Assembly: GCF_900105475.1 (NCBI RefSeq)
Contig: NZ_LT629777.1
Span: forward strand, 4,774,001 to 4,838,000
Direction of reading: 5' to 3'
Source: Pseudomonas asplenii
GTDB lineage: Bacteria; Pseudomonadota; Gammaproteobacteria; Pseudomonadales; Pseudomonadaceae
Length of the DNA stretch: 64,000 bases
Position 1 is the first letter of the stretch. Each line of letters starts with the position of its first letter. Positions 1-9,381 of the stretch are shown here, piece after piece. The notes beneath the pieces are model-generated. The model had not been told where the DNA came from and searched no databases. It saw only the letters and a list, made by a program, of their open reading frames with translations. The translations under genes were made by a program, and so were the position numbers.

Positions 1-2
1 GT

Positions 3-956
3 TATCAGCCATGCTTCGCCGGCTGCCATGTGCTGAACGGCAATGGTGATGCCACTGGCCTTGAATGGATTAGAGAAGCGGGTTTGCTGACGACGCCGAT
101 TGCGACCACCAACACCCACAGTGTCGGCGTGGTACGTGACGCGCTGATCGCCCATGAGCATGCGACCCTGGCGGACACGTCGACCTACTGGTGCATGCCG
201 GTGGTGATGGAGACCTACGATGGTGTGTTGAACGACATCTGGGGCCAGCATGTGAATGCCGAGCTGGTTCACCAGGCGCTCGCGGCGGCCAGCGCCGGGC
301 CTGTGGCGGAAGGAGCCGTGGGTGGCGGTACCGGCATGATCTGCCATGAGTTCAAGGGCGGAATCGGTACTGCGTCACGGGCATTGTCGGCGGAGCAGGG
401 TGGCTGGACCGTGGGGGCCTTTGTCCAGGCCAACCATGGCCAGCGCCGCGACCTGAGGGTGGACGGCTATCCCGTCGGCCGGCGGCTACAGGATCTGCCG
501 TCGCCTTTCGGGGAGCAGGATACGCCGGGCATGGGCTCGATCGTGGTGGTGTTGGCCACCGATGCGCCGTTGCTGCCACACCAATGTCAGCGTCTGGCGC
601 AGCGGGCTTCATTGGGCATCGCCCGTACGGGCGGTGGCACCGATGATTCCAGTGGCGATATTTTCCTGGCGTTCTCGACGGGTAATACGGGGCTGGCGCC
701 GGCCGATTACAACCGCCGCGATCTGCCCAGGACGGCCCAGGTGGACATGGTCAATAACGATTACATCTCGCCGCTGTTCGCGGCGGCGGCCGAGGCGGTG
801 GAGGAGGCGATTATCAATGCGCTACTGGCCGGTCGGCCGATGCTGGCAGGGGATGGGCGAGAGGTGCCGGCGTTGCAGGGCAAGCGTCTGATAGAGGCCC
901 TGGAGGCGGTAGGTTGGCAGGCTAGAGTAGACACCAAATCCGGGGCAAAAGCGTAA
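3..956 (+). CDS. DmpA-type (P1 family) aminopeptidase, 5' partial
   Basis: The reading frame is open across the left edge of the window, so the N-terminus is missing; an internal GTG at 30 is unlikely to be the start because family-like sequence continues upstream of it. The family (L-aminopeptidase D-esterase DmpA, beta-peptidyl aminopeptidase BapA) consists of self-cleaving N-terminal-nucleophile hydrolases that remove N-terminal residues from peptides, amides or beta-peptides. Visible landmarks are the early THSVGVVRDA motif, the GGGTGM and FKGGIGT segment, and the MGSIVVVLATDAP segment. In this family the chain cleaves itself just before the nucleophilic Ser; here that Ser is codon 537-539, leaving a beta chain of about 139 residues, near the known size. 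Family assignment is firm; substrate is unknown. A link to the C45 hydrolase and amino-acid transporter a few kb away is only inference. Confidence 0.9.
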   Translation, partial: YQPCFAGCHVLNGNGDATGLEWIREAGLLTTPIATTNTHSVGVVRDALIAHEHATLADTSTYWCMPVVMETYDGVLNDIWGQHVNAELVHQALAAASAGPVAEGAVGGGTGMICHEFKGGIGTASRALSAEQGGWTVGAFVQANHGQRRDLRVDGYPVGRRLQDLPSPFGEQDTPGMGSIVVVLATDAPLLPHQCQRLAQRASLGIARTGGGTDDSSGDIFLAFSTGNTGLAPADYNRRDLPRTAQVDMVNNDYISPLFAAAAEAVEEAIINALLAGRPMLAGDGREVPALQGKRLIEALEAVGWQARVDTKSGAKA

Positions 957-1001
957 TTGAATTGTTGGTGTGAGTAGCCGTGCTAGCCAAGTGTCAGCCA
1001 A

Positions 1002-1027
1002 AGCACAGGAGATGTTCCTCCTGTGCT
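1002..1027. terminator. Hairpin between convergent genes
   Basis: A perfect 10-bp stem (1002-1011 with 1018-1027, 6-nt loop) lies between the convergent aminopeptidase and SHOCT-like genes. There is no clear T-run on either side, so it may be a weak bidirectional terminator. Confidence 0.4.
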
Positions 1028-1072
1028 TGCTGCATCGAGATGCGTACTAGCGAGTTTTACAGCAAAAGCCGA

Positions 1073-1483
1073 TCAGATTGACTCAAGAATCTCTCTACGG
1101 CGGCTGCTGTATTCGTCCTCATCAATAAGATTGCGCTCTTTGAGAGACAACAGCTTTTGCAGGCGTGCTTCGATATCATTCACTGGAGGGAGGATAACGT
1201 GAGCATCCAGCGTGCGTTCACTAGCACCGGCACACGCCGCGTTGATGTCGTTCATCAGCGCGATTTCATCAAACACGGTTTGACCTTTTTTATCGCGCAT
1301 CAGATTCGAATAGATTCGCCCCAAGGCCAAAGTCTGCTGACGCAAATCAGCATTGCGCGGGTCAGCTTTGAGGCTTGCCAGCGAACTTTGATAGGCTTCA
1401 CGTGCTTTCTTTTTAGCCTTTTCCTGAGCATTCGCCCACCAAACCACAATGATGACAACGGCAATTAGAATGACCCAGATCAT
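1073..1483 (-). CDS. Small membrane-anchored protein with C-terminal SHOCT-like domain
   Basis: The predicted protein has 136 residues. It begins with a single hydrophobic segment (about residues 2-17, rich in V/I, ending WW) and continues with a basic, Ala/Lys-rich helical region. The last ~33 residues (pattern I-E-x-R-L-x-K-L-x-x-L-K ... I-x-x-x-E-Y ... R-x-x-I-L) resemble the short SHOCT oligomerisation domain. The frame extends upstream to 1645, but the ATG at 1483 was chosen because an AAGGGA ribosome-binding site precedes it by 8 nt and the membrane segment then starts the protein. Function is unknown; it is probably an inner-membrane anchored assembly. It converges with the aminopeptidase gene. 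Confidence 0.6.
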   Translation of the reverse strand: MIWVILIAVVIIVVWWANAQEKAKKKAREAYQSSLASLKADPRNADLRQQTLALGRIYSNLMRDKKGQTVFDEIALMNDINAACAGASERTLDAHVILPPVNDIEARLQKLLSLKERNLIDEDEYSSRRREILESI

Positions 1484-1708
1484 TTTGACAATCCCTTGAT
1501 GGAGTGAGTGACGCCCGAGTGCAGATGATACTACATCGCCATATGCTGGTTCTAGAAAGGGCGCCTTTTGTAGGGAGGCGCGGCGAGAAGTGCCGGCAGA
1601 ACCTTGCGGGCCCTGTGTGACGGCCGTCTGCGCAGGCTCTGCCAACGTTTACAACAGCCGCCTTCAAAAACGCCTCAATGAACATATCCAGGCGTTATTG
1701 TGTCGTCG

Positions 1709-1712
1709 ATCA
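1709..1712. repeat. Target-site duplication, left side of IS copy A
   Basis: ATCA directly precedes the 1665-bp sequence shared by both IS copies, and the same four bases directly follow it at 3378-3381. This 4-bp duplication fits IS3-family insertion and fixes the element ends. Confidence 0.7.
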
Positions 1713-1787
1713 CCCCCGGTGTCAGGATAGTTGTCGCCTCTCCGAATTTTCCTGAAAACGCAGATCGGGGGCGGAAAGAGACTGTTC

Positions 1788-2288
1788 GTGCCGTACTATT
1801 CACCGGAACGCAAAGCCGCATTGCTCAAAATGCTGCTTCCCCCACTGAGCCTGTCGATGGCCGAGGTTGCTCGGCGCGAAGGGGTCAGCGACATGTCATT
1901 GGCCAACTGGCGCAGAAAGGCCCGCTCTGAAGGAAACGCAGTGTCCGAGAACATCCCATCGGCCCAGAACTGGACAGCCGAAGCCCAGTTTGCCGTCGTC
2001 CTTGAAACCGCCGGCTTGTCCGAAATTGAACTGGCTGAATACTGCCGTCGCAAAGGCCTGTACCCCGAGCAAATCAAGGCTTGGCGGCAAGCCTGCATCA
2101 ACGGCCAGAAGGCAGACAAAGCCCAGCAAAAAGACGATCGCGAGCAAGCCCGCAAGGACAAGAAACGCATCCAGGAACTGGAGCGCGAGCTGCGCCGCAA
2201 AGACAAGGCGCTGGCTGAAACCGCCGCGTTGCTGGTGCTGCGAAAAAAGCTCAACGACTACTGGGGGATCGACAACGAGGACAACTGA
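1788..2288 (+). CDS. IS3-family OrfA (DNA-binding transposase subunit)
   Basis: OrfA of the insertion sequence has 166 residues. The N-terminal half contains two helix-turn-helix-like segments (SMAEVARREGVSDMSLANWR and, near residue 80, ELAEYCRRKGL), which in this family recognise the terminal inverted repeats. The C-terminal part is highly charged and predicted to form a coiled coil (QELERELRRKDKAL), the usual leucine-zipper-like oligomerisation segment. The GTG at 1788 is preferred over upstream codons because GGAAAGAG lies 7 nt before it. The gene overlaps the OrfAB frameshift window near its end. Confidence 0.85.
   Translation: MPYYSPERKAALLKMLLPPLSLSMAEVARREGVSDMSLANWRRKARSEGNAVSENIPSAQNWTAEAQFAVVLETAGLSEIELAEYCRRKGLYPEQIKAWRQACINGQKADKAQQKDDREQARKDKKRIQELERELRRKDKALAETAALLVLRKKLNDYWGIDNEDN
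2243..2249 (+). promoter_or_regulatory. Programmed -1 frameshift site (A AAA AAG)
   Basis: The heptamer A AAA AAG is in phase with OrfA. After a -1 slip the reading frame is open, without a stop, from here into OrfB at 2294. This matches the mechanism by which IS3-family elements make the OrfAB transposase. The same site occurs in copy B at 43338-43344. Confidence 0.75.
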
Positions 2289-2293
2289 CCGCC

Positions 2294-3340
2294 TTGCCGG
2301 AACGGCAATTACTGGTGACCTGGTTGAGTGAAGCCCGGATGGCCGGCGCCCGGAAAATCAAGGCCTGCCAGGAAGTCGGTCTCTCGCTCAGAACCGTGCA
2401 GCGCTGGACTGAAACTGATGCGGTTCAGGCAGACGCCCGAACGACCACGGTACGATCCAGGCCGCGCAATGCGCTGAGCGAGGTCGAACGACAAGCGATC
2501 CTAAACGTGTGTAACAGCCCGGGCTACGGCCATTTGCCGCCGAGCCAGATCGTACCGAGGTTGGCTGATCAGCAGCTCTATCTGGCGTCGGAGTCGACGT
2601 TTTACCGGGTGCTGCGTGCGGCAGGCCAACAGCAGCATCGTGGTCGTAGCCAGCGCCCCAGGCGGCACGTGGCACCGACGACGTATGCCGCCAAAGGGCC
2701 GAACCAGGTGTGGTCGTGGGACATCACCTACCTGCCGTCTCCGGTGCGCGGAAAGTATTACTACCTGTACCTGATCGAGGATATTTACAGCCGCAAGGCC
2801 GTGGGCTGGGAGGTTTACGAAGAAGAAAGCGGTGAGAAGGCGGCTGCGCTACTGCAACGTAGCGTGATCGGCGAGCAGTGTTTGCACGAGCCACTGGTGC
2901 TGCACTCGGACAATGGAGCACCGATGAAATCGCTGACGCTGTTGAGCAAAATGCATGAGCTGGGCATCACGCCGTCACGTGGCCGACCGCGAGTGAGCAA
3001 TGACAACCCGTACTCGGAATCACTGTTTCGGACGTTGAAATACTACCCGCAATGGCCGGCAGATGGCTTTGCCAGCCTGGACGCCGCACGCGCCTGGGTC
3101 AGGGACTTTATGCGTTGGTATAACCACGAGCACCGGCACAGCCGAATCCGCTTTGTGACCCCGGCCGAACGGCACCGTGGTCAGGATCATCAGATCCTGG
3201 CTCGGCGTCATGAGCTGTACGAGCAAGCCCGGGAGAGAAGCCCAGAACGCTGGTCTGGACAGACGCGAAACTGGGAGCCGATGGGTACGGTGCTGTTGAA
3301 CCCTGATCGGGAGCAGCCAGTCGAGAAAAGAGCAGCATAG
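2294..3340 (+). CDS. IS3-family OrfB (DDE integrase domain)
   Basis: The catalytic half of the transposase, 348 residues from a nominal TTG codon; it is probably made mainly as the OrfAB fusion by -1 frameshifting. An N-terminal HTH_21-like region (about residues 20-90) precedes the retroviral-type integrase core. The catalytic triad is visible as D in WSWDITYLP, D in LHSDNGAP and E in NPYSESLF, with 35 residues between the second D and the E, as expected for D,D(35)E IS3 enzymes. The C-terminal NHEHRHSRIRFVTPAERH segment is also typical. The frame is intact, so the element may be active. Confidence 0.9.
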   Translation: MPERQLLVTWLSEARMAGARKIKACQEVGLSLRTVQRWTETDAVQADARTTTVRSRPRNALSEVERQAILNVCNSPGYGHLPPSQIVPRLADQQLYLASESTFYRVLRAAGQQQHRGRSQRPRRHVAPTTYAAKGPNQVWSWDITYLPSPVRGKYYYLYLIEDIYSRKAVGWEVYEEESGEKAAALLQRSVIGEQCLHEPLVLHSDNGAPMKSLTLLSKMHELGITPSRGRPRVSNDNPYSESLFRTLKYYPQWPADGFASLDAARAWVRDFMRWYNHEHRHSRIRFVTPAERHRGQDHQILARRHELYEQARERSPERWSGQTRNWEPMGTVLLNPDREQPVEKRAA

Positions 3341-3377
3341 TTAGACGGTGACGCGACAACTACCTTGAAAAACGCCG

Positions 3378-3381
3378 ATCA
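3378..3381. repeat. Target-site duplication, right side of IS copy A
   Basis: ATCA immediately after the shared IS sequence, matching 1709-1712. Confidence 0.7.
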
Positions 3382-3387
3382 TAGGGA

Positions 3388-4428
3388 TTAAAACTCCGTT
3401 ATAACGGTAACCCCAGCCGTTTCGAACCGATCCATGTTCATCAACGCATCGATGGATTGCTCCAGGCTGATGGTTTTCCCCACGAGTTTTTCGGGCGCCA
3501 GCTTGCCGGAGGTGATCATCGCGATCATGGCGTCATAACGATGCGCTTGCATGCCGTGGCTGCCGTAGATCTCCAGTTCGTGCGCGATGACTTTGCTCAT
3601 GGGGATTGCTGGCGTGGCGTGATCGGCGAGCATCAGTCCGACCTGGATGTGTTTGCCACGACGGCGCAGGTTGTTGATGGAGTTGAAGCACGTGGTGGGA
3701 TGCCCCAATGCATCCAGCGATACATGGGCGCCGCCGCGAGTGATTGTCTGCACGGCTTCGGTGACGTTCGCGACGTCGTGGGCATTCACGGTGGCAACCG
3801 CTCCGAGCGAACGGGCCAGTTCGAGTTTTTCCTGGGAAATATCGATGGCGATGACGTTCGCGCCGATGGCGTGGGCAATCATCACCGCCGACAGGCCTAC
3901 GCCTCCGCAACCGTGAACCGCTACCCACTGCCCGGCACTGACTTTGCCCTGGTCAACGACGGCCCGGAACGAGGTCGCGAAGCGACAACCCAGGCTTGCG
4001 GCGGTAGCGAAGTCCATGCTTTCAGGCAGTGCGACCAGGTTCAGGTCGGCCTGGTGGATGCCGACGTATTCGGCAAAAGATCCCCAATGGGTGAAGCCCG
4101 GCTGGAACTGCGTGTGGCAGACCTGCTGGTTGCCGCTGTTGCACTCCGCACAAGCACCACAGCCCCCCACGAACGGCACGGTCACGCGGTCGCCGACTTT
4201 CCACCGCGTGACGTCCTTGCCCACCTCGGCCACGATGCCCGCTAGCTCATGACCCGGCACATGCGGCAGCTCAATGTCCGGGTCATGACCTTTCCAACCG
4301 TGCCAGTCACTGCGGCACACCCCGGTGCCAAGCACCTGGATAACCACCCCATGACGTGCCGGGGTCGGATCCGCCACGGTCATCAGACGCGGCGGTTTGG
4401 AAAAGGCTTCGTAGACGACTGCTTTCAT
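3388..4428 (-). CDS. Zinc-dependent alcohol dehydrogenase (MDR superfamily)
   Basis: A 346-residue medium-chain dehydrogenase that should interconvert an alcohol and aldehyde using NAD(P). The catalytic zinc ligands are present (Cys in [11 protein letters not shown]; His/Glu in PGHELAG), as is the structural-zinc set (CGACAEC...C). The Rossmann motif is GCGGVG near residue 170, followed by an acidic residue in VIAIDIS that favours NAD. The gene ends 7 nt after the IS target duplication and is divergent from an Lrp/AsnC regulator across about 150 bp containing an inverted repeat, so the two are probably a regulator-target pair. Physiological substrate not determinable. Confidence 0.88.
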   Translation of the reverse strand: MKAVVYEAFSKPPRLMTVADPTPARHGVVIQVLGTGVCRSDWHGWKGHDPDIELPHVPGHELAGIVAEVGKDVTRWKVGDRVTVPFVGGCGACAECNSGNQQVCHTQFQPGFTHWGSFAEYVGIHQADLNLVALPESMDFATAASLGCRFATSFRAVVDQGKVSAGQWVAVHGCGGVGLSAVMIAHAIGANVIAIDISQEKLELARSLGAVATVNAHDVANVTEAVQTITRGGAHVSLDALGHPTTCFNSINNLRRRGKHIQVGLMLADHATPAIPMSKVIAHELEIYGSHGMQAHRYDAMIAMITSGKLAPEKLVGKTISLEQSIDALMNMDRFETAGVTVITEF

Positions 4429-4493
4429 TCAAATCACCTGGATAGGGATGAGCGATGCGAGGTATTTCCTGTATTTTTATTATGAATGAACGC

Positions 4494-4512
4494 CTTGAAA
4501 TTACCTTTCAAG
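4494..4512. promoter_or_regulatory. Candidate operator between alcohol dehydrogenase and Lrp-type gene
   Basis: A perfect inverted repeat, CTTGAAA-N5-TTTCAAG, lies in the divergent intergenic region. Size and AT-rich arms are compatible with Lrp/AsnC binding; this is inference from position and symmetry. Confidence 0.45.
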
Positions 4513-4581
4513 TTGCACTTGACTTGATTTATGAAATGAAATTAGTTTCCATGAAATCGACTATTTCTGATGGGCTCTTTC

Positions 4582-5064
4582 ATGATTGATCAGCTTGATA
4601 AGATGGATATTGCAATATCAGATCGTCTGCAGCGAGATGGCAAACTGTCGAACGTCAAGCTGGCCGAGCAACTGTCCCTCAGCGAGGCGTCCTGTTGGCG
4701 CAAGCAGAGACGCTTAGAGGAATGCGGCGTTATCGAGGGCTACCAGGCCATTCTCAATCGAAAGAAACTCGGGCTAGGCGTCATGGCCTTTGTTCAGATC
4801 TCTTGTACGGATCACAGTGAAGAAGCCACGGCACTGTTTGAGAAGATTATCCAGTCGGCCCCCCAGGTACTGAGTTGCCACAACACAACGGGCGAGGCGG
4901 ACTTTCTACTTGAGGTGGTTGCACGGGACTTGAATAGCTACAGCCGCTTTGTCGAAAAAGTGCTGCGAAAGCTGCCAGGCGTTTCAAGTATTCGTTCGAA
5001 CCTTTCCCTGCGTGAGCTGAAGACCACCCATCGATTGCCGGTGACCGAGCTGTTGAGTATGTGA
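4582..5064 (+). CDS. Lrp/AsnC-family transcriptional regulator
   Basis: A 160-residue regulator with an N-terminal winged helix-turn-helix (MDIAISDRLQRDGKLSNVKL, then a recognition helix around SEASCWRKQRRLEE) and a C-terminal RAM/Lrp ligand-binding domain (GLGVMAFVQI ... TGEADFLLEVVA ... LPGVSSIRSNLSL). Such proteins sense amino acids or related small effectors and usually act on a neighbouring gene. The ATG at 4582 was preferred to the one at 4570 because the family typically starts a few residues before the L-D pair. It is divergent from the alcohol dehydrogenase, its most likely target. Confidence 0.87.
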   Translation: MIDQLDKMDIAISDRLQRDGKLSNVKLAEQLSLSEASCWRKQRRLEECGVIEGYQAILNRKKLGLGVMAFVQISCTDHSEEATALFEKIIQSAPQVLSCHNTTGEADFLLEVVARDLNSYSRFVEKVLRKLPGVSSIRSNLSLRELKTTHRLPVTELLSM

Positions 5065-5102
5065 TGGAAAAACCGAACTCTGCGTGACTTTACCGGCAGC
5101 CA

Positions 5103-6020
5103 TTACAACGATGAGCCCAGTTCAGAGATGAGCGTCTCACGATGCTTGAGCGCCTCTACGGCGGATTCACCCAATGAGCTTGCTACAGCGCTTAGCAGGC
5201 CTTGGGACAAAAGCATGAATCCGCACATGCTATTGCTGAAGAACAGGCTGTGATTGGGCACGTAGAAACTGTGATTGGCTATTTTGGCCAGTGGTGAGCT
5301 GGCGGAGTCCGTCAAGGCGATGACCTCGATACCGTGGTGTGCAGCCACATCGGCGGTGGCTAGAACACTCGGCGTATAGGGGAAACAGCTAGCCACAACC
5401 AGCACATCACCCGCGTCCAGCTGAGCCAACGCATCGGCGACGCCTTGCCGGTTGGAATCCAGGGTGCTGACGTCTGGGCGCAGCATGCCCAGGCCGTATG
5501 CCATGAACAAAGCCAAGGAGTTGAACTGGCGCATCCCATGAATGCGAACGCGCTTGGCTTTGCATAGTCGACCGACCACCTGATCGAACGTCGAGGCATC
5601 GATCTGCTCGATCAGGCTGGCGATGTTTGCGCTTTCTTGCCGTCCCAGACGGGCCAGCTGACTGAGAGGGCCGTTATCGGTAGTGCCCACCACCAGTTGG
5701 GAAGCCTGATCGCTATAAAAACTCCGGCCCTCCGTCAGCTCACGGCGAAAGACATCCTGCAGCTTGCTAAAGCCCGAGTAGCCCAGTCGCCTGGCCAACC
5801 GCGACAATGTGGAGGCGTTGACCCCCAGTTGCTCGGACAACTCGGTGATGGATGAAACGGCTGCGCGTTGTGGGGACTCAATCAGCGAAGTCAGCACGCG
5901 TGTTGAACTGCTACCCAGCACAATGTCGACTTCTTGCCGCTCGATGGCGGCCAGCAACTGCTTGAGGCCGGTCACGGTATCGGGCAACTGCTCGATTGAT
6001 TGAGTCATTTGGATATCCAC
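5103..6020 (-). CDS. RpiR/MurR-family transcriptional regulator with SIS domain
   Basis: A 305-residue regulator: an N-terminal HTH_6 domain (residues ~15-90; SSITELSEQLGVNASTLSRL) and a C-terminal SIS domain (~125-260; RVRIHGMRQ, DVLVVASCFPYTPSV, IEVIALTDSASSPL). The SIS domain usually binds a phosphosugar, but many Pseudomonas RpiR proteins control amino-acid or amine catabolism. It is the last gene of a five-gene operon; its GTG start overlaps the stop of the C45 hydrolase by one base (TAGTG), which suggests translational coupling. An ATG at 6008 is an alternative start. Likely controls this operon and the divergent aminotransferase. Confidence 0.87.
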   Translation of the reverse strand: MDIQMTQSIEQLPDTVTGLKQLLAAIERQEVDIVLGSSSTRVLTSLIESPQRAAVSSITELSEQLGVNASTLSRLARRLGYSGFSKLQDVFRRELTEGRSFYSDQASQLVVGTTDNGPLSQLARLGRQESANIASLIEQIDASTFDQVVGRLCKAKRVRIHGMRQFNSLALFMAYGLGMLRPDVSTLDSNRQGVADALAQLDAGDVLVVASCFPYTPSVLATADVAAHHGIEVIALTDSASSPLAKIANHSFYVPNHSLFFSNSMCGFMLLSQGLLSAVASSLGESAVEALKHRETLISELGSSL

Positions 6021-7057
6021 TACCTATAAACGGAAACCACACCTTTGACATCGGGACGATCAATGTCACGGCAGGTGTAAACGCGCCATTCTACAGTCGT
6101 GGCCGTCAGTGAGAAGACTGCGGTTGCCAGGGTGTTCTCATCATCTGGATCATCAGGCGCGCACCGGTAGATAGGCAAGGTTACATCATGCTCATCACGC
6201 AGAACGTCAAGGGCCTTGGTTTCATCCAGCAAGTCACGCGTACCGGCCAGCAGTGCGTCCAGTCGCTGTTGACGCGATCCGGAGCTACCCGTAACGGTCT
6301 GCTCTACCTGGCCCAGTGCATCCTGGACCATGTGATTGGCGTGGCCTTGGACTCCCCTGACTTCCAAGGCGCAGGTCATGGCAGATGAAGCTTCCACGCT
6401 CACCACCTGCGTTGAGCCTGCTTGGGCGAACGCATGGTGGAATGCGCCCGCGCGGGGCGTCACCGACACGGCGGCAATGGCTTCGTCGACGGATCTGGCC
6501 TCTAGTGAAGCACGACCCAAAACCATCCTTGGCAGGCCTGCCGGAATATCCTTGGGCCGCAGGTTGTTGACCGTCGCAACGATGCCGAATTCGTTGACCG
6601 CGAACGTGTGCCCAGGAATCGACCCCGGATAAATGAAGCTGACGAACGCCGCGCCGTCATCGGGCGTGACATGCACGATGGCGCAGTCGCCGCGCAGCTG
6701 TGGCAGGCCGTCTTCGTTGTGGGCGATCAAAGTGCCCAGTAGAGTCTGGCCATACACGGTGGTGCAACCATCGACACTGGGAAGCCCGGCGAAGTCTCCA
6801 CGGCAGTTCCACATGAAGACTTCGTCGACAGGCAGTTCAAGCCCGGCCGCCAGGCCTTCGATTTCCTGCCAGTAGCGCGGGAACATCTGGCGTACCAGCG
6901 TCTGCATTTCCTGCGCCTTGGGCGTGTTGGCCAGCGCTGCGAGGCGTTGCCACAGAGGCAGCGGCCGCAATTTTGCGTGCACGGCCTGGCGGCCAAATTG
7001 ACCCAGGCGCACCCCTAGGTCGAATGCGCTGCCGGCAATATGAAGTTGAGCGAGCAT
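6020..7057 (-). CDS. C45-type Ntn hydrolase (acyltransferase/amidase-like)
   Basis: A 345-residue protein similar to the isopenicillin-N N-acyltransferase family (peptidase C45). These enzymes self-cleave to expose a catalytic N-terminal Cys and hydrolyse or transfer amide-linked acyl groups. The expected nucleophile is C98 in SVDGCTTVYG, followed by the family-like HNEDG (LIAHNEDGLPQ) and NEFGIV segments. AAGGGG lies 7 nt before the ATG. It is co-transcribed with a polar amino-acid ABC transporter, so a plausible role is releasing an amino acid from an imported conjugate. The exact substrate is unknown, and no signal peptide is visible, so it should act in the cytoplasm. Confidence 0.8.
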   Translation of the reverse strand: MLAQLHIAGSAFDLGVRLGQFGRQAVHAKLRPLPLWQRLAALANTPKAQEMQTLVRQMFPRYWQEIEGLAAGLELPVDEVFMWNCRGDFAGLPSVDGCTTVYGQTLLGTLIAHNEDGLPQLRGDCAIVHVTPDDGAAFVSFIYPGSIPGHTFAVNEFGIVATVNNLRPKDIPAGLPRMVLGRASLEARSVDEAIAAVSVTPRAGAFHHAFAQAGSTQVVSVEASSAMTCALEVRGVQGHANHMVQDALGQVEQTVTGSSGSRQQRLDALLAGTRDLLDETKALDVLRDEHDVTLPIYRCAPDDPDDENTLATAVFSLTATTVEWRVYTCRDIDRPDVKGVVSVYR

Positions 7058-7068
7058 CGCTATGCCCC

Positions 7069-7791
7069 TTACGAAACGTGCTGGAGAAATTCCCGCAAGC
7101 GCGGGCTGGGTGGGTTGGCGATCAGCTCTTGCGGTTTCCCGTCCTCAGCAATGCGCCCCTTGTCGATGAAGATCAGACGGCTGGCGACTTTGCGCGCGAA
7201 ATCGACTTCGTGCGTCACAATCACCATGGTCATGCCTTCTTCCGCCAGCGCCTTCATCACGGTCAGCACTTCATGGCGCAGCTCTGGGTCAAGCGCAGAG
7301 GTCGGCTCGTCAAACAGCATCATTTTGGGTTTGACAGCGAGCGCGCGAGCAATTGCAACGCGTTGCTGCTGGCCGCCCGAGAGTTGAGAAGGGTAGTGGT
7401 CGGCACGCTCGGCCAACCCCACCTTCGCCAACAGTTCACGACCTAGTGCATGAGCTTCGGCTTTGCTCGCACCACGGACACGGATAGGTCCGAACGCTAC
7501 GTTTTCCAACGCAGTCATCTGCGGGAACAGGTGGAATTGCTGAAAGACCATTCCCGCTTCCTGACGGATAAGCCGCTCGTCCACCTTGGGGTCGTTGACC
7601 TTCAGGCCATCGACGACAAGTTCTCCCTCTGTGATCTCTTCCAGCTTGTTGATGCAGCGCAGCAGGGTCGATTTACCCGATCCCGATGGCCCGATGATCA
7701 CCACGACTTCGCCGCTCGCAATGCTCAGATCGATGTTGTGCAGCACCTGTGTAGTGCCAAAATGCTTGGAAACGTTCTTGAATTTGATCAT
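7069..7791 (-). CDS. Polar amino-acid ABC transporter ATP-binding protein (GlnQ-like)
   Basis: A 240-residue ATPase of a family 3 amino-acid importer. It shows Walker A (GPSGSGKST, ~residue 32), the Q-loop ([10 protein letters not shown]), the ABC signature (LSGGQQQR), Walker B ([12 protein letters not shown]) and the switch His (VTHEVDFA). The start overlaps the permease stop by four bases (ATGA), so the two are translationally coupled. It powers import through the permease downstream of the binding protein encoded at 8476-9219. Confidence 0.93.
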   Translation of the reverse strand: MIKFKNVSKHFGTTQVLHNIDLSIASGEVVVIIGPSGSGKSTLLRCINKLEEITEGELVVDGLKVNDPKVDERLIRQEAGMVFQQFHLFPQMTALENVAFGPIRVRGASKAEAHALGRELLAKVGLAERADHYPSQLSGGQQQRVAIARALAVKPKMMLFDEPTSALDPELRHEVLTVMKALAEEGMTMVIVTHEVDFARKVASRLIFIDKGRIAEDGKPQELIANPPSPRLREFLQHVS

Positions 7792-8453
7792 AGGATTTTC
7801 AACCTTGCTTCCATCCGGCGCAGGACATAACTGAGTACCAGCGTGATGATCAAATAAATCACGGCGACCGCAGACCAGACTTCCATCGCCCGGAAATTGC
7901 CGGCGATCACCTCTTGGCCCTGACGGGTCAGCTCAGCGACCCCGATCACGATGAACAGAGAGGTGTCCTTGATGCTGACGATCCATTGGTTACCCAGTGC
8001 GGGGATCATTCGGCGAAATGCCAGGGGCGCAATCACGTAACGAAGCGTATCGCGCCTGGACAGGCCGAGTGCCAGACCGGCTTCGCGAAAGCCTTTGTTG
8101 ATCGATAGCACCGCACCTCTGGTGATTTCGCCGATGTAAGCACCGGAGTTAATCATGATGGTGAACACGGCGGCGCTGAATGGATCAACGCGTACGGGAA
8201 CCATCAGCGGCAAGGCGAAGTAGATGAACATCACCTGCACCATGATTGGCGTGCCACGGATCAGCTCGATGAATACCAGGGCTACCCGACTGCTCAGGAA
8301 ACCGCCGTAAGCGCGGGCAAAGCCCGCGATCACGCCGATGAATGCGCCACCGATCAGACCCAGGATCGATATCCAGAGTGTGAGTTTGGCGCCATCCAGC
8401 AGAACGGGGAGCGCATCCCAAATGGCGCTCCATTGAAATTGCATAACGGTCAA
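7788..8453 (-). CDS. Polar amino-acid ABC transporter permease
   Basis: A 221-residue inner-membrane permease of the HisM/GlnP type with several hydrophobic segments and the EAA-loop region ([19 protein letters not shown] followed by EAGLALGLS) that contacts the ATPase. A single permease gene is present, so it may form a homodimer. It lies 22 nt downstream of the binding-protein gene and overlaps the ATPase gene. Confidence 0.92.
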   Translation of the reverse strand: MTVMQFQWSAIWDALPVLLDGAKLTLWISILGLIGGAFIGVIAGFARAYGGFLSSRVALVFIELIRGTPIMVQVMFIYFALPLMVPVRVDPFSAAVFTIMINSGAYIGEITRGAVLSINKGFREAGLALGLSRRDTLRYVIAPLAFRRMIPALGNQWIVSIKDTSLFIVIGVAELTRQGQEVIAGNFRAMEVWSAVAVIYLIITLVLSYVLRRMEARLKIL

Positions 8454-8475
8454 CTCTCAAAGTAGCTGGGAAGAT

Positions 8476-9219
8476 TTACTGAGGCTGGGTGCCAAACCAC
8501 TTTTCGTAGATTTTGGCGTAGGTGCCATCTTCTCGAAGCTTCTTCAGTGCGGCGTTGACCGGTTCACGCAGTTCGCTGCCTTTAGGGAAGCCAATGCCAT
8601 ATTGCTGGGCCATCATCTGGGTGCCTACCGTTTTGACTTGGCCTTCACCTGCGGTCTTGATGTAGTAAAGGACGTTCGGTGTGTCGTGCATGGCGGCGTC
8701 GACCCGGCCGGTACGTAGCTCAAGGTAGGCGTTATCGATGTTTGGGAACTGGCGCAGATCCTTGGCCTTGAGGTTGGCTTTCGCATAGTCAGCCGCTGAG
8801 GTGCCGCTCTTCACTGCCAGGCTCTTGCCAGCAATGTCAGCCTCGCTTTTGATGGTGTCGTTGTCGGCCTTGACCATCAGCAAGAAGCCGCTGTCGTAGT
8901 AGCCGTCAGAGAAGTCGATGGCCTGCTTGCGCTCTTCCTTGATGGTAATGCCTGCCAGCGCCGCGTCCACGTTATGGGTCTGCAGAGCAGGAATAATGCC
9001 GTTGAAGTCCATCGGCTTGAGCTGATAGGTCACGCCCATCTCTTTAGCGATCGCCGCCCAGAGATCGATATCGAAACCCACGTACTCACTGCCCTGTTTG
9101 AACTCAAATGGCACGAATGCCGTATCCGTAGCGATCAACAGTTCCTTGCCGGCAGCCATGGAGTTAGCGCAAATGGCCAGCGCTGCGGCGGCAAGGGATG
9201 CCTTGAGAATTTTTTTCAT
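8476..9219 (-). CDS. Polar amino-acid ABC transporter periplasmic binding protein
   Basis: A 247-residue family 3 solute-binding protein, with a signal peptide (MKKIL, hydrophobic Ala-rich core, cleavage near NSMAAG). The mature part shows the typical [29 protein letters not shown] and [15 protein letters not shown] segments of the glutamine/histidine/arginine-binding family. It is the first gene of the operon and is divergent from the aminotransferase. Ligand is not predictable; an amino acid or conjugate would fit the hydrolase and aminotransferase nearby. Confidence 0.92.
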   Translation of the reverse strand: MKKILKASLAAAALAICANSMAAGKELLIATDTAFVPFEFKQGSEYVGFDIDLWAAIAKEMGVTYQLKPMDFNGIIPALQTHNVDAALAGITIKEERKQAIDFSDGYYDSGFLLMVKADNDTIKSEADIAGKSLAVKSGTSAADYAKANLKAKDLRQFPNIDNAYLELRTGRVDAAMHDTPNVLYYIKTAGEGQVKTVGTQMMAQQYGIGFPKGSELREPVNAALKKLREDGTYAKIYEKWFGTQPQ

Positions 9220-9381
9220 CGTCTTTCCTCAGTAAGGGTGGCTCGGTTCGCCGTTGACGGGCCGAGGGAAAGCGGCAGTAGCAATGAATGGGCTAGGCCC
9301 TGGTTTTTATGGACGGCCTCTCCATGCCGAAGAGTGAGCAGGGCACCGATGAAGCGAACGACACGTCTCTCACTGACTTCG

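Larger units (their letters stand above)
1713..3377 (+). mobile_element. IS3-family insertion sequence, copy A (1665 bp)
   Basis: The element carries two overlapping transposase frames typical of IS3-family elements and is flanked by ATCA duplications. The ends are imperfect inverted repeats: TAGTTGTCGC near the left end and its complement near the right end, with looser matches further out. A second copy in opposite orientation at 42210-43874 has exactly the same length; all predicted proteins, including non-coding-frame ones, agree, so the copies appear identical or nearly so. The terminal bases are not the usual TG...CA; the ends were set from the limits of shared sequence and the duplication. 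It sits between the SHOCT-like gene and an alcohol dehydrogenase and breaks no recognisable gene. Confidence 0.88.
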
